From Albidovulum sp. (GTDB lineage Bacteria; Pseudomonadota; Alphaproteobacteria; Rhodobacterales; Rhodobacteraceae): 64,000 nt of DNA. The position numbers and the translations under genes were made by a program. Where the stretch lies: the NCBI GenBank assembly GCA_020637635.1, contig JACKKB010000002.1:399001-463000 (forward strand). The letters are read 5' to 3'. The notes under the pieces are model-generated. The model had not been told where the DNA came from. It saw only the letters and a list, made by a program, of their open reading frames with translations, and did not search any database. This document shows, piece by piece, positions 49,113 through 57,055 of the stretch (position 1 is its first letter; each line of letters begins with the position of its first letter).

Positions 49113-49852
49113 TCGAACATGGCGGCAAGACGGTTTTCGGCGCGACGCTCGGCATCCTGATGCTCGAGACGGAGTTCCCGCGCATTCCCGGCGATATCGG
49201 CAATGCCACGACCTGGCCCTTTCCGGTGCAATACCGGATCGTGCGCGGCGCCACGCCCGACAAGGTCGTGCGCGGCGATGCCGAGGCGCAGCTCGGCGCC
49301 TTCATCGCGGCGGGGCGCGACCTGGTGGCCCATGGCTGCGATGGCATAGCCACCAATTGCGGCTTTCTGGTTCCGTTGCAGGACCGGATGGCCGACGCGC
49401 TCGGCGTGCCGGTCGCAAGTTCGTCGCTCATGCAGGTGGCCCCGGTGCAACGCATGCTTCCCGCCGGCCGGAAGGTCGGGATCGTGACGATCTCGGCCGC
49501 GTCCCTCAGCGAGGAACATCTGTGCGCCGCCGGGATCGCGCCGCAGACGCCGGTCGCAGGCACCGACGCGGGGCGCGAGTTCACGGCCAGGATCCTGTCG
49601 GACGCGCGCTCGATCGATTTTGCACTGGCGCGCGCCGATGTCGTCGAGGCGGCGCTGCGGCTGCAGCGTGAGTGCCCCGAGCTTGGCGCCATCGTTCTCG
49701 AATGCACCAACATGGTGCCCTATGCCGCGGATGTCCGTCGCGCGACAGGGTTGCCGGTCTTCTCGATCTACAGCTACCTGCTCTGGTTCCAGGCCGCGCT
49801 CATGCCGCGCCGCTTCGGCCCCGAACTCGACGACGGCGGTCCGGCCGCCTAG
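49109..49852 (+). CDS. Aspartate/glutamate racemase superfamily protein
   Basis: The 247-residue protein has the two-Cys layout of PLP-independent racemases: Cys84 in CDGIATNCGFLVPLQ and Cys199 in GAIVLECTNMVPYAADV. LMQVAPVQRMLPAG and KVGIVTISAASLSEEHL complete the pattern. Close family members include aspartate, glutamate and hydantoin racemases. It is co-translated with the GntR gene and so belongs to the same regulon as the TRAP operon. It may turn an imported L-amino acid into the D-form used by the flavoprotein, or the reverse. The substrate is not known. Confidence 0.85.
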   Translation: MIEHGGKTVFGATLGILMLETEFPRIPGDIGNATTWPFPVQYRIVRGATPDKVVRGDAEAQLGAFIAAGRDLVAHGCDGIATNCGFLVPLQDRMADALGVPVASSSLMQVAPVQRMLPAGRKVGIVTISAASLSEEHLCAAGIAPQTPVAGTDAGREFTARILSDARSIDFALARADVVEAALRLQRECPELGAIVLECTNMVPYAADVRRATGLPVFSIYSYLLWFQAALMPRRFGPELDDGGPAA

Positions 49853-49869
49853 GCGCGGCGGGACCGCGC

Positions 49870-51015
49870 TCAGCCCACCCGCACGCCCTTGACCCAGAGT
49901 CCGCGGACCACGCCGGTGCCCCCCGCCCGCGCGACGCGGATCACGTCGGCGCGACGGCCCGGCGCTAGCCGGCCGCGGTCGAAAAGCCCGACAGCTTCGG
50001 CCGGACACGACGTGACGGTGGCGACCGCGCGGGCGAGATCGCCCCAGAGATCGGCAAGCAGCAGCGCCGAAGTGAGAAGCGCCGAGGGCACGTAGTCAGA
50101 CGAGACGATATCGAGAAGGGCGCACCGGGCGAGGTCTCCCGCCGCCACGTTGCCCGAATGCGACCCGCCCCGGATCAGGTTCGGCGCCCCCATCATGACC
50201 GCGATGCCATGGGCGCGGCAGGCCTCGGCGGCCTCCAGCGTCGTCGGGAATTCGGCAAGCCTTACCGCGCGCCCGGCCGAATGGGCAACCTGCGCGGCGG
50301 TCGTGTCATCGTGGCTTGCCAGCACCGCGCCATAGCGACCGGCCGCGGCAACGGCGGCGGCTTCGTGCGCGGCGCCGAGCCTTTCCTTGAGCGCGCGCCG
50401 CTCGGCCACATGCGCGGCGAACTCGCTTTCGCTCAGCCCATGCTTGCCGCGGACATAGTCGCGCAGCTTGCCGATATCGCGGAACTGGCGCTCGCCCGGC
50501 GTGTGATCCATCAGCGAGACGATGCCGACCCGGTCCTCGGGGCCGAACTTCGCCAGCTCTTCGATGAGCGATTCCGAACAGATCTCGGCGCGCAGGTGCA
50601 GGAAGTGGCTGATCCGGAGTGCCCCGGCGCCGCGCAGCGCGAGGATCTCGCTTGCCAGCGGGCGCGCATATTCGCGGTAGTCCGGTCGCGCGGCGGACGC
50701 GCTGATCGAGCCCACGCGCAGGGCGTCGAACACCGTCGTTATCCCGACCGAGGCAAGTTCGCCGTCATGCGCGACGATGGCGGCGGCGTGGGGCCAGTCC
50801 ACCTTGGGGCGCGGCTGGATATGGCGTTCCAGGTTGTCGGTGTGAAGCTCGATGAGACCGGGCATGACCAGATCGCCGTCGCAGTCGGTGGCGCGCGGGT
50901 GCCGGGTCGGACCAGGGGCGATATCGGCGATCACGCCGTCGCGCAGGCAGAGCGCGCCATGGATCACCTCGTCGGAGAGAACGATGGTCGCATTGGCGAG
51001 GACGGTTTCGGTCAT
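49870..51015 (-). CDS. phnM: Ribose 1-methylphosphonate 5-triphosphate diphosphatase PhnM
   Basis: PhnM removes diphosphate from the alkylphosphonate ribose triphosphate made by PhnGHIL. The 381-residue amidohydrolase has LVMPGLIELHTDNLERHIQPRP with its metal-binding His and Asp, VSLMDHTPGERQFRDI, LASHDDTTAAQVAHSAG and PNLIRGGSHSGNVAAGDL. The ATG at 51013-51015 has GGAG 6 bases upstream; an ATG 6 bases earlier is too close to it. It is cut off from the rest of the phn operon by the inverted DUF1045 gene, with which it shares an 80-base divergent region. Confidence 0.95.
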   Translation of the reverse strand: MTETVLANATIVLSDEVIHGALCLRDGVIADIAPGPTRHPRATDCDGDLVMPGLIELHTDNLERHIQPRPKVDWPHAAAIVAHDGELASVGITTVFDALRVGSISASAARPDYREYARPLASEILALRGAGALRISHFLHLRAEICSESLIEELAKFGPEDRVGIVSLMDHTPGERQFRDIGKLRDYVRGKHGLSESEFAAHVAERRALKERLGAAHEAAAVAAAGRYGAVLASHDDTTAAQVAHSAGRAVRLAEFPTTLEAAEACRAHGIAVMMGAPNLIRGGSHSGNVAAGDLARCALLDIVSSDYVPSALLTSALLLADLWGDLARAVATVTSCPAEAVGLFDRGRLAPGRRADVIRVARAGGTGVVRGLWVKGVRVG

Positions 51016-51095
51016 CCGCATCTCCGGAAGGCTGGTGAGGACGCCCGAAAGCGGGCTAGGCTCGCCGCGCCGCCCGGCAAGAGGGCGAAGGCAGA

Positions 51096-51779
51096 ATGAC
51101 GGGACAGATGCAGCGCTACGCGATCTACTATGCCCCGCCGGCGGGCGATCTGGCCAGTGCGGCCGGCGCCTGGCTGGGCTGGGATCCGGCAAGAGGGCGC
51201 GCCGTCGCACAGCCTGCCGTGGCCGGCGCCGATCTTGCCGCCGCGACCGAAGCGCCGCGCCGCTATGGCTTCCACGGCACGTTGAAGCCGCCCTTCCGGC
51301 TCGCCGAGGGCACCGACCGGGCGGCGCTCGTGGCGGCGATCGAGGCCTTTGCCCGGACGCGCGCGCCGGTCGGGGCCGGCCCCTTGTCGCTTGCCCGCAT
51401 CGGCCGGTTCCTCGCGCTGGTTCCGGACGCGCCCCTCGAGCCGCTCGCGGATCTTGCCGCCGCGACGGTCGTTGCCTTCGAGCCGTTCCGGGCAGCCCTC
51501 GGGGACGCCGAGATCGCCCGGCGCCGCCCGGAGAGCCTGACGCCACGCCAACGCGACCTTCTTGCCCGCTTCGGCTATCCCTACGTGATGGAAGAGTTCC
51601 GGTTTCACCTGACGCTGAGCGGGCCGCTCGGCACAGAGGCAGGCCCGATCGAGGCGGCGGCGCGCAGGCACTTCGCGCCCTGGATCGGGCTGTCCTTCGC
51701 GGTGCGCGAACTCTGCCTGTTCGGCGAGGATGCGCACGAGCGGTTCCATCTCCTGTCGCGTCACCCTCTCGCCTCCTGA
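51096..51779 (+). CDS. DUF1045 phosphonate-operon protein (2H phosphoesterase-like)
   Basis: The 227-residue protein has two His-x-Thr motifs (YGFHGTLKPPFRL and EEFRFHLTLSGPLG), the signature of 2H phosphoesterases. DUF1045 genes occur mainly in C-P lyase loci, and a role like PhnP, opening cyclic ribose phosphate, has been suggested from this pattern (inference). GAGGG lies before the ATG. Unusually, it is on the strand opposite to the other phn genes, divergent from phnM and overlapping phnN by 19 bases at their 3' ends. Confidence 0.9.
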   Translation: MTGQMQRYAIYYAPPAGDLASAAGAWLGWDPARGRAVAQPAVAGADLAAATEAPRRYGFHGTLKPPFRLAEGTDRAALVAAIEAFARTRAPVGAGPLSLARIGRFLALVPDAPLEPLADLAAATVVAFEPFRAALGDAEIARRRPESLTPRQRDLLARFGYPYVMEEFRFHLTLSGPLGTEAGPIEAAARRHFAPWIGLSFAVRELCLFGEDAHERFHLLSRHPLAS

Positions 51780-52309
51780 ACCGCGGCCAGAAGGGCGGCC
51801 ACGCCTGCCTCGGGCGTGCTGTCGTTGGAAATCACCCTGATGGCAACACCGGCCGGCAGGGCGAAGGCCGCGCGTCCGAGCCTGCGGGAAATCTCCTCGG
51901 CCGGTTCGCGGCCCCGCGCGGCCAGCCGCGCCGCGAGCCGTTCGGGCGCGACCGAGACAACGATGATGCGCAAGCCCGGGAAGCGCGCCGCAAGATCACG
52001 CAGCGCGCCGCGCGAGCCGTTGAAGATCACCGTGCGGCCGCTCGCGCAGGGTGCCAGCTCCGCCGCCCTGATGCCGTAGTGCAGCCCATGTGCCTGCCAG
52101 TGGAAGGCAAAGACACCGGCATCGCGGAGGCGGCGGAACGCCTCTGCGCTAACGCTCTCGAAGTCCTCGCCTGCCGCCTGGGGGCGCGAGATCGTGCGGC
52201 GGGCGCGGTGGATCGACGGGCAGAGGCGGACGAGGCCCGTCAGCAGCGTGTCCTTGCCGGACCCCGAGGGGCCGACGAGGGCGATGAGCTGGCCGGGCGC
52301 GGCGGTCAT
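51761..52309 (-). CDS. phnN: Ribose 1,5-bisphosphate phosphokinase PhnN
   Basis: PhnN phosphorylates ribose 1,5-bisphosphate to PRPP, the last step of C-P lyase metabolism. The 182-residue kinase has a P-loop at about 13-20 (VGPSGSGKDTLL), the guanylate-kinase-like Arg-rich segment HRARRTISRPQAAGEDFESV and a LID region RLAARGREPAEEISRRLGR. The ATG overlaps the phnL stop. Its 3' end overlaps the convergent DUF1045 gene. Confidence 0.93.
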   Translation of the reverse strand: MTAAPGQLIALVGPSGSGKDTLLTGLVRLCPSIHRARRTISRPQAAGEDFESVSAEAFRRLRDAGVFAFHWQAHGLHYGIRAAELAPCASGRTVIFNGSRGALRDLAARFPGLRIIVVSVAPERLAARLAARGREPAEEISRRLGRAAFALPAGVAIRVISNDSTPEAGVAALLAAVQEARG

Positions 52310-53007
52310 CCCGGGCGGCCTTCCCGTGCGGCCTTACCCGGCGCGAAGGCGCCGACATCGACGCAACGGTCGCAGACCCGGTCGCGCGCGTCCCGATCGT
52401 GGAAGATGCCGAGGATCGCCGCGCCGCGCGCCTTTGCCTCGCCGATCAGGTCGAGGACCACCTCGCGGTTGGCCGGATCGAGCGCGGCCGTCGGTTCGTC
52501 GAGAAGAAGCGCCGGGTAGGAATGCACGAAACCGCGCGCGATGTTCACCCGCTGCCGTTCGCCGCCCGAGAAGGTGGTGGGCGACAGCTTCCAGAGCCGC
52601 TCGGGAATGTTCAGCCGCGCGAGAAGGGCCGCGGCGCGGGCGCTCGCCTCGGGCTCCGGCCGGCCGAGCGCCATCAGGGGCTCGGCAACCACCCGCAACG
52701 TCGGCACCCGCGGGACCACGCGCAGGAACTGGCTCACATGGCCGAGCGTCTCGCGCCTCAGGCGGATGATCTCGCGCGGGGCGGCGCGCGCCACGTCAAG
52801 CGTGCCGACGCGGATCGATCCCGACCGGGCAAGGTAGTTGCCGCAGATCATGCGCATCAGCGTCGACTTGCCTGATCCCGACGCACCCGTGAGCGCCACG
52901 CATTCTCCGGCGCCGACGCTGAGGCAGGCGTTCTCCATGACCGGGATGACCGTGCCGCCCTGGCCGTGCAGGGTGAACGATTTCGCGAGGTCGCGGATCT
53001 CTATCAT
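52306..53007 (-). CDS. phnL: C-P lyase ABC-like protein PhnL
   Basis: PhnL works with PhnGHI to attach phosphonates to ribose triphosphate. The 233-residue ABC-type ATPase has Walker A (LTGASGSGKSTLMRMICG), the Q-loop (GHVSQFLRVVPRVPTLRV, as in PhnL), the signature FSGGERQRVNIARGF and Walker B ALLLDEPTAALDP. There is no membrane permease nearby, as expected. I chose the ATG at 53005-53007 (MIEIRDLAKSF); in-frame ATGs lie at 53019 and 53043. The upstream gene is corA rather than phnK. Confidence 0.93.
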   Translation of the reverse strand: MIEIRDLAKSFTLHGQGGTVIPVMENACLSVGAGECVALTGASGSGKSTLMRMICGNYLARSGSIRVGTLDVARAAPREIIRLRRETLGHVSQFLRVVPRVPTLRVVAEPLMALGRPEPEASARAAALLARLNIPERLWKLSPTTFSGGERQRVNIARGFVHSYPALLLDEPTAALDPANREVVLDLIGEAKARGAAILGIFHDRDARDRVCDRCVDVGAFAPGKAAREGRPG

Positions 53008-53024
53008 CGCTTCGCACATTGCGT

Positions 53025-53984
53025 TCACAGCCAGCGCTTCCACCTGAAGAAGAGATAGGTGCCGAGCGCCGAGACGAGCATCAGCACCAGCGCGAAGGCA
53101 TAGCCCCAGGGGGCGGTCAGCTCCGGCATGTTGGGAAAGTTCATGCCGTAGATCGAGGCGATGAGCGTTGGCGGCAGGAAGAGCACGGCCACGACCGAGA
53201 CGATCCGCACGGTCGCGTTCTGCGCGAGGTTGACCATGCCGAGCGTCGCGTCGACGGCAAGTCCGACGCGGGAGGAGAGGAAATCGGCATGTACCTCGAG
53301 CGCCTGCAGGTCGCGCATCTGGCCCTTGACGATGCCGCGCAGCGCCTTGCCCTCGGGCCGCTCCGTCACGGTCAGGCCGTAAAAGCTCATCGCCCGTTCG
53401 AGCGAGAGAAGCCCGAGCCTGATGCGGTTCAGGAGGTCGCCCTGGCGGCCTGTCTGTTCGAGAGCGGCCTGCAGCACTTCGGGGCGCGGTGCCGCCGTGC
53501 CGCCGAAGACCGCGGCCGATACCGCATCAAGCTCGCGGCCGACCGCTTCGAGCAGATCGGCGAGGCGGGCGACGCATTCCTCGACGAGGCCAAGCAGGAT
53601 CCGTTCGGCGCTGCCGCAGCCGGCGGCCGATTTGTCGGCCCGGTCGGGAAAGGTTTCGAACGGGCGCGGCGCATGGTGTCGCACGGTGACGAGGCGGCCG
53701 CCGCCGAGGATGAAGGTCACCGGCCCCGAAGTCGGCGTCAGGGTCGTCGAGAGCCCGGGCAGGACAACGGTCATGTAATCGACGCCGTTCTCGCGGAAGA
53801 GCCGGTTGGATATCTCGATCTCCTCCATGTCGGTCAGCGAGGGCACCCCGATGCCAAGCGCCTCGACGGCCTCGACCTGGCTGTCGAGCGGGCGGTAGAG
53901 GTCGATCCAGAGGGCCGATCCCAGATCGGCGCCCGGATCGAGGAGTGCGAGGCCGTGGCTGGCGGGGCGATAGGCATGGAGCAT
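53025..53984 (-). CDS. corA: CorA-family divalent cation transporter
   Basis: The 319-residue protein has a cytoplasmic N-terminal domain (about 1-245) with long Ala- and Leu-rich helices. Two C-terminal membrane helices flank the YGMNFPNMPEL signature, whose GMN motif is the Mg selectivity filter. The C terminus ends in the basic cluster FFRWKRWL. It would import Mg, Co or related cations. It sits inside the phn operon, 3 bases after phnK and 17 bases before phnL, on the same strand, and so is co-transcribed with C-P lyase genes. Several Phn enzymes need divalent metals, which might explain the linkage. Confidence 0.93.
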   Translation of the reverse strand: MLHAYRPASHGLALLDPGADLGSALWIDLYRPLDSQVEAVEALGIGVPSLTDMEEIEISNRLFRENGVDYMTVVLPGLSTTLTPTSGPVTFILGGGRLVTVRHHAPRPFETFPDRADKSAAGCGSAERILLGLVEECVARLADLLEAVGRELDAVSAAVFGGTAAPRPEVLQAALEQTGRQGDLLNRIRLGLLSLERAMSFYGLTVTERPEGKALRGIVKGQMRDLQALEVHADFLSSRVGLAVDATLGMVNLAQNATVRIVSVVAVLFLPPTLIASIYGMNFPNMPELTAPWGYAFALVLMLVSALGTYLFFRWKRWL

Positions 53985-53987
53985 GGT

Positions 53988-54773
53988 TCAGACCTGCAGA
54001 ACGGAGGAGACGAGCACCTGTGTATAGGGCTCCTGCGGATCGTCCAGTACCTGATCGGTCAGGCCGGCTTCGATCACGCGGCCGTCCTTCATCACCAGAA
54101 GCCGATCGGCAAGAAGCCGCACGACCGCGAGATCGTGGGTGACGATCACGACCGAGAGAGCCATGTCGCGCACCAGCCCGCGGATGAGGTCGAGCAGGCG
54201 AGCCTGCACGCTCACATCGAGGCCGCCGGTCGGTTCGTCCATGAAGACGAGCCGCGGCGCGGTGACGAGGTTGCGGGCGATCTGCAGGCGCTGCTGCATG
54301 CCGCCCGAGAACTGCCGCGGCCGGTCATCGATGCGCCCGGCCGCGATCTCGACCCGGGCGAGCCAGTCGGCGGCCTCGGCGCGGATCGCGCCATAGTGGC
54401 GCGCGCCCACCGCCATCAGCCGCTCGCCCACGTTGCCGCCGGCCGAGACGCCCATGCGCAGCCCGTCGCGGGGGTTCTGGTGGACAAAGGCCCATTCGGT
54501 TCGGGCAAGGCGTCGCCGTTCGGGTTCGGTCATGGTGGCCGTATCGCGGCCCCGGTAGAGGATCCGACCGGCGTCCGCGGCAAGGTGACCGGCAACACAG
54601 CCGAGCAGCGTCGACTTGCCAGAACCCGATTCACCGACAATGCCCAGCACCTCGCCCGGCCAGAGATCGAAGCTTACATCGGCGCAGCCGATCCGGGTTC
54701 CGTAATGGCGTGTCAGCCCCGCCACGCCAAGAAGCGGTGCCGTGCCTTCCGCGCTCGGTCCGGGGCGGATCAT
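53988..54773 (-). CDS. phnK: C-P lyase ABC-like protein PhnK
   Basis: PhnK docks on the PhnGHIJ core complex. The 261-residue ABC protein has Walker A (GIVGESGSGKSTLLGCVAG), the PhnK-specific WAFVHQNPRDGLRMGVSAGGN, the signature FSGGMQQRLQIARNL, Walker B LVFMDEPTGGLD and the H-loop VTHDLAVV. It overlaps phnJ in ATGA. It resembles oligopeptide-transport ATPases, but its neighbours and the Q-loop region settle the name. Confidence 0.95.
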   Translation of the reverse strand: MIRPGPSAEGTAPLLGVAGLTRHYGTRIGCADVSFDLWPGEVLGIVGESGSGKSTLLGCVAGHLAADAGRILYRGRDTATMTEPERRRLARTEWAFVHQNPRDGLRMGVSAGGNVGERLMAVGARHYGAIRAEAADWLARVEIAAGRIDDRPRQFSGGMQQRLQIARNLVTAPRLVFMDEPTGGLDVSVQARLLDLIRGLVRDMALSVVIVTHDLAVVRLLADRLLVMKDGRVIEAGLTDQVLDDPQEPYTQVLVSSVLQV

Positions 54774-55633
54774 GTCGTTGGGTCCGTGCCGCGCCGGCCG
54801 GGGTGACCATCATCGCGGCGGCGCGTGCAGAAATCGGTATCCGAGCAGACGAACATGCGGCCGCCGTCGTCGTCGGTGAGCACCTCGTCGAGGTAGCTGT
54901 CGCAGGCGCCGCAGAGCGCGCAGGCGTGCTCGGCCCGGGTCGGCTCGAACGGATGGTCCTCGAAATCGAGGCTCACGACATCGGTGTAGGGCGGCAGGGC
55001 ATAGATGCGCTGTTCGCGACCGGCGCCGAAAAGCTGGATCGCGGCGTTTTGCGAGAGTTTCGGGTTGTCGAACTTCGGGATCGGCGAGGGATCCATCATG
55101 TAGCGCCCCTCGACCCGTACGGGATAGGCATAGGCGGTGGCGATCGCACCGTGGCGGGCGATATCTTCATAGAGCTTCACATGCATGAGTCCGTATTCCT
55201 CGAGCGCGTGCATCCTGCGTGTCTCGCTTTCGCGCGGTTCGAGAAAGCGCAGCGGCTCGGGGATCGGCACCTGGTAGACGAGGATCTGCGCCTCGGTCAG
55301 CGGCTCCTCGGGGATCCGGTGCCGGGTCTGGATCAGCGTCGCCTCGGCGGTGCGCGTCGTGGTGGCGACGCCGGCCGTGCGTTCGAAGAACTTGCGGATC
55401 GACACGGCGTTGGTGGTGTCGTCGGCGCCCTGGTCGATCACCTTCAGCCTGTCTTCCGGGGTGAGGCAGGCGGCCGTGACCTGCACCCCGCCGGTGCCCC
55501 AGCCATAGGGCATCGGCATCTCGCGGCTGGCAAACGGCACCTGGTAGCCCGGCACCGCGATGCCCTTCAGGATGGCGCGGCGGATCATCCGCTTCGTCGT
55601 CTCGTCGAGATAGGCGAAGGTGTAACCGGTCAT
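54770..55633 (-). CDS. phnJ: Carbon-phosphorus lyase PhnJ
   Basis: PhnJ is the radical SAM enzyme that breaks the C-P bond. The 287-residue protein has the conserved front half (YTFAYLDETTKRMIRRAILK, MPYGWGTGGVQVTAA) and the unusual C-terminal cluster: Cys238, Cys241 and Cys244 (CALCGACDSYL), Cys263 and Cys269 (FVCSDTDFC). The last matches the thiyl-radical Cys of E. coli PhnJ. The spacing between Cys244 and Cys263 is slightly shorter than in E. coli. Normally phnI abuts phnJ; here about 330 bases separate them. Confidence 0.96.
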   Translation of the reverse strand: MTGYTFAYLDETTKRMIRRAILKGIAVPGYQVPFASREMPMPYGWGTGGVQVTAACLTPEDRLKVIDQGADDTTNAVSIRKFFERTAGVATTTRTAEATLIQTRHRIPEEPLTEAQILVYQVPIPEPLRFLEPRESETRRMHALEEYGLMHVKLYEDIARHGAIATAYAYPVRVEGRYMMDPSPIPKFDNPKLSQNAAIQLFGAGREQRIYALPPYTDVVSLDFEDHPFEPTRAEHACALCGACDSYLDEVLTDDDGGRMFVCSDTDFCTRRRDDGHPGRRGTDPTT

Positions 55634-55689
55634 CTTTCCGCCTCGATCCCCTGCGACACCCGGCCTGAGACTGGAGGGAAGCCGTACCC

Positions 55690-56013
55690 ATGTTCGACAT
55701 CGCCGGTTGCGAAAGCCTGGTCGGTCTCGTCCGGGCGCTGGTGGCAGGTGTCGAAGGCGCCTGCGTCGATCTCGGCATGGGCTCGGCGATCGGCTTCACC
55801 GTGGCGTTCGTCGCGTCCGTGCTCGGTCTCAGCGTCGCTGGCCACGTGGTCCTGCGGCGGATCTTCGGCCGGGGCCACGGTGACCGGGGCCACGATGACC
55901 GGGGCGATGGCGGCCGGGGCGATGGTGGCGGCGACAACCGCCAGTCGGCGGGGCGCCAGATCAGGCCCGGTCATCGCGGACCTCCTGCCGGGCTTCGGCC
56001 GCCGCGCGCCTGA
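55690..56013 (+). CDS. Candidate small membrane protein antisense to the phn operon
   Basis: The 327 bases between phnI and phnJ are not empty. On the + strand a 107-residue frame starts MFDIAGCESLVGLVRALVAG and has one clear membrane helix (GFTVAFVASVLGLSVAGHVVL). It then has a Gly/Asp/Arg/His tail built from four 5-residue repeats (GRGHG, DRGHD, DRGDG, GRGDG). GGAGGG lies 12 bases before the ATG, and third positions are about 85-90 % G/C. A rival frame on the minus strand (55630-55974, 114 residues, TGPDLAPRRLAVVAATIAP start) overlaps both phnI and phnJ like an operon gene, but it is acidic, low in complexity and lacks a fold signature. I cannot tell which is real. Neither is recognised. 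Confidence 0.4.
   Translation: MFDIAGCESLVGLVRALVAGVEGACVDLGMGSAIGFTVAFVASVLGLSVAGHVVLRRIFGRGHGDRGHDDRGDGGRGDGGGDNRQSAGRQIRPGHRGPPAGLRPPRA
55869..55928. repeat. Four-copy 15-bp tandem repeat between phnI and phnJ
   Basis: Units ccggggccacggtga, ccggggccacgatga, ccggggcgatggcgg and ccggggcgatggtgg follow each other without gaps at 55869, 55884, 55899 and 55914. All share CCGGGGC. The length keeps both strands in frame, giving 5-residue repeats on either side. Confidence 0.85.
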
Positions 56014-57055
56014 GCTTGCGGATCAGTTCCAGTTCGGACTGGAAATCGACGTAGTGCGGCAACTTGATATGTTCGAGAAACCCTGTCGCCTGGATGTTGT
56101 CGGCATGGTAGAGCACGAACTCGGCGTCCTGCGCCGGCGCGCCCGTTGCTTCCTCGCCGAGTTCCTCCCACCGCATCGCCCTGTCGACAAGGCTCATGGC
56201 AATCGCCTTGCGTTCGGATTGCCCCATGACCAGGCCGTAGCCGCGGGTGAACTGCGGCGGTTCCTTCCTGGAGCCGGTGAACTGGTTCACCGTCTCGCAT
56301 TCGCTGAGCTCGATCTCGCCGATCTCGACGGCAAACCCCAGTTCGGGGATCTCCATCTCGACGGCGCAGGTGCCGATGCGAAGCTCGCCGACGAAGGCAT
56401 GCGTGCGCCCGTAGCCGCGCTGCGTCGAATAGGCCATGGCGAGGACAAATCCCTCGTCGCCCCGCGTCAGCGCCTGAAGCCGCACTGGCCGGTCCGCGGG
56501 CATCGCCAGCGGTTCGCGCGTCAGATCGCCGGGCGGGACATCGCCGCCGGGCAGCGGCTCCATCAGGCCGTCGCGGTCGAGGAGTTGCAGGACATGCGGC
56601 GCCGGCGCGGGATCGGCGGGCCTCATGTCGGCCGGCGGCGGATCGCCATCGGCCAGAAGCGCAAAGTCCAGGAGCCTGTGCGTGTAGTCGAAGGTCGGCC
56701 CCAGGACCTGGCCGCCCGGTGCGTCCTTGAATGTCGCCGAGACACGGCGGGCAATCGCCATGTCGTCCGTCGCAACGGGGTTCGAGGCACCGAAGCGCGG
56801 CAGCGTGGTCCGGTAGGCGCGGATCAGGAACACCGCCTCGATCAGGTCGCCGCGCGACTGCTTGATGGCCAGCGCGGCGAGATCGCGGTCATAAAGCGAG
56901 CCCTCGGCCATGACCCGGTTGACCGCCAGCGTCATCTGTTCGCGGATCTGCGCGACCGTCAGCTCGGGCACATCGGGGTCGCCGCGCCGCTCTTCGGCGA
57001 GCCAGCGGTGCGCGGCCTCGATCGCCCGTTCGCCGCCCTTGGTCGCCACATACAT
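55961..57055 (-). CDS. phnI: C-P lyase subunit PhnI
   Basis: PhnI is the nucleosidase subunit that, with PhnG, PhnH and PhnL, couples phosphonate to the ribose of ATP. The 364 residues show the family pattern: YVATKGGERAIEAAHRWLAEERRG, LAALAIKQSRGDLIEAVFLIRAYRTTLPR, YTHRLLDFALLADG, VNQFTGSRKEPPQFTRGYGLVMGQSERKAIAMSLVDRA and VLYHADNIQATGFLEHIKLPHYVDFQSEL. Its start shares one base with the phnH stop (TGATG). Unusually, the next phn gene does not begin at its stop. Confidence 0.96.
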   Translation of the reverse strand: MYVATKGGERAIEAAHRWLAEERRGDPDVPELTVAQIREQMTLAVNRVMAEGSLYDRDLAALAIKQSRGDLIEAVFLIRAYRTTLPRFGASNPVATDDMAIARRVSATFKDAPGGQVLGPTFDYTHRLLDFALLADGDPPPADMRPADPAPAPHVLQLLDRDGLMEPLPGGDVPPGDLTREPLAMPADRPVRLQALTRGDEGFVLAMAYSTQRGYGRTHAFVGELRIGTCAVEMEIPELGFAVEIGEIELSECETVNQFTGSRKEPPQFTRGYGLVMGQSERKAIAMSLVDRAMRWEELGEEATGAPAQDAEFVLYHADNIQATGFLEHIKLPHYVDFQSELELIRKLRRAAAEARQEVRDDRA

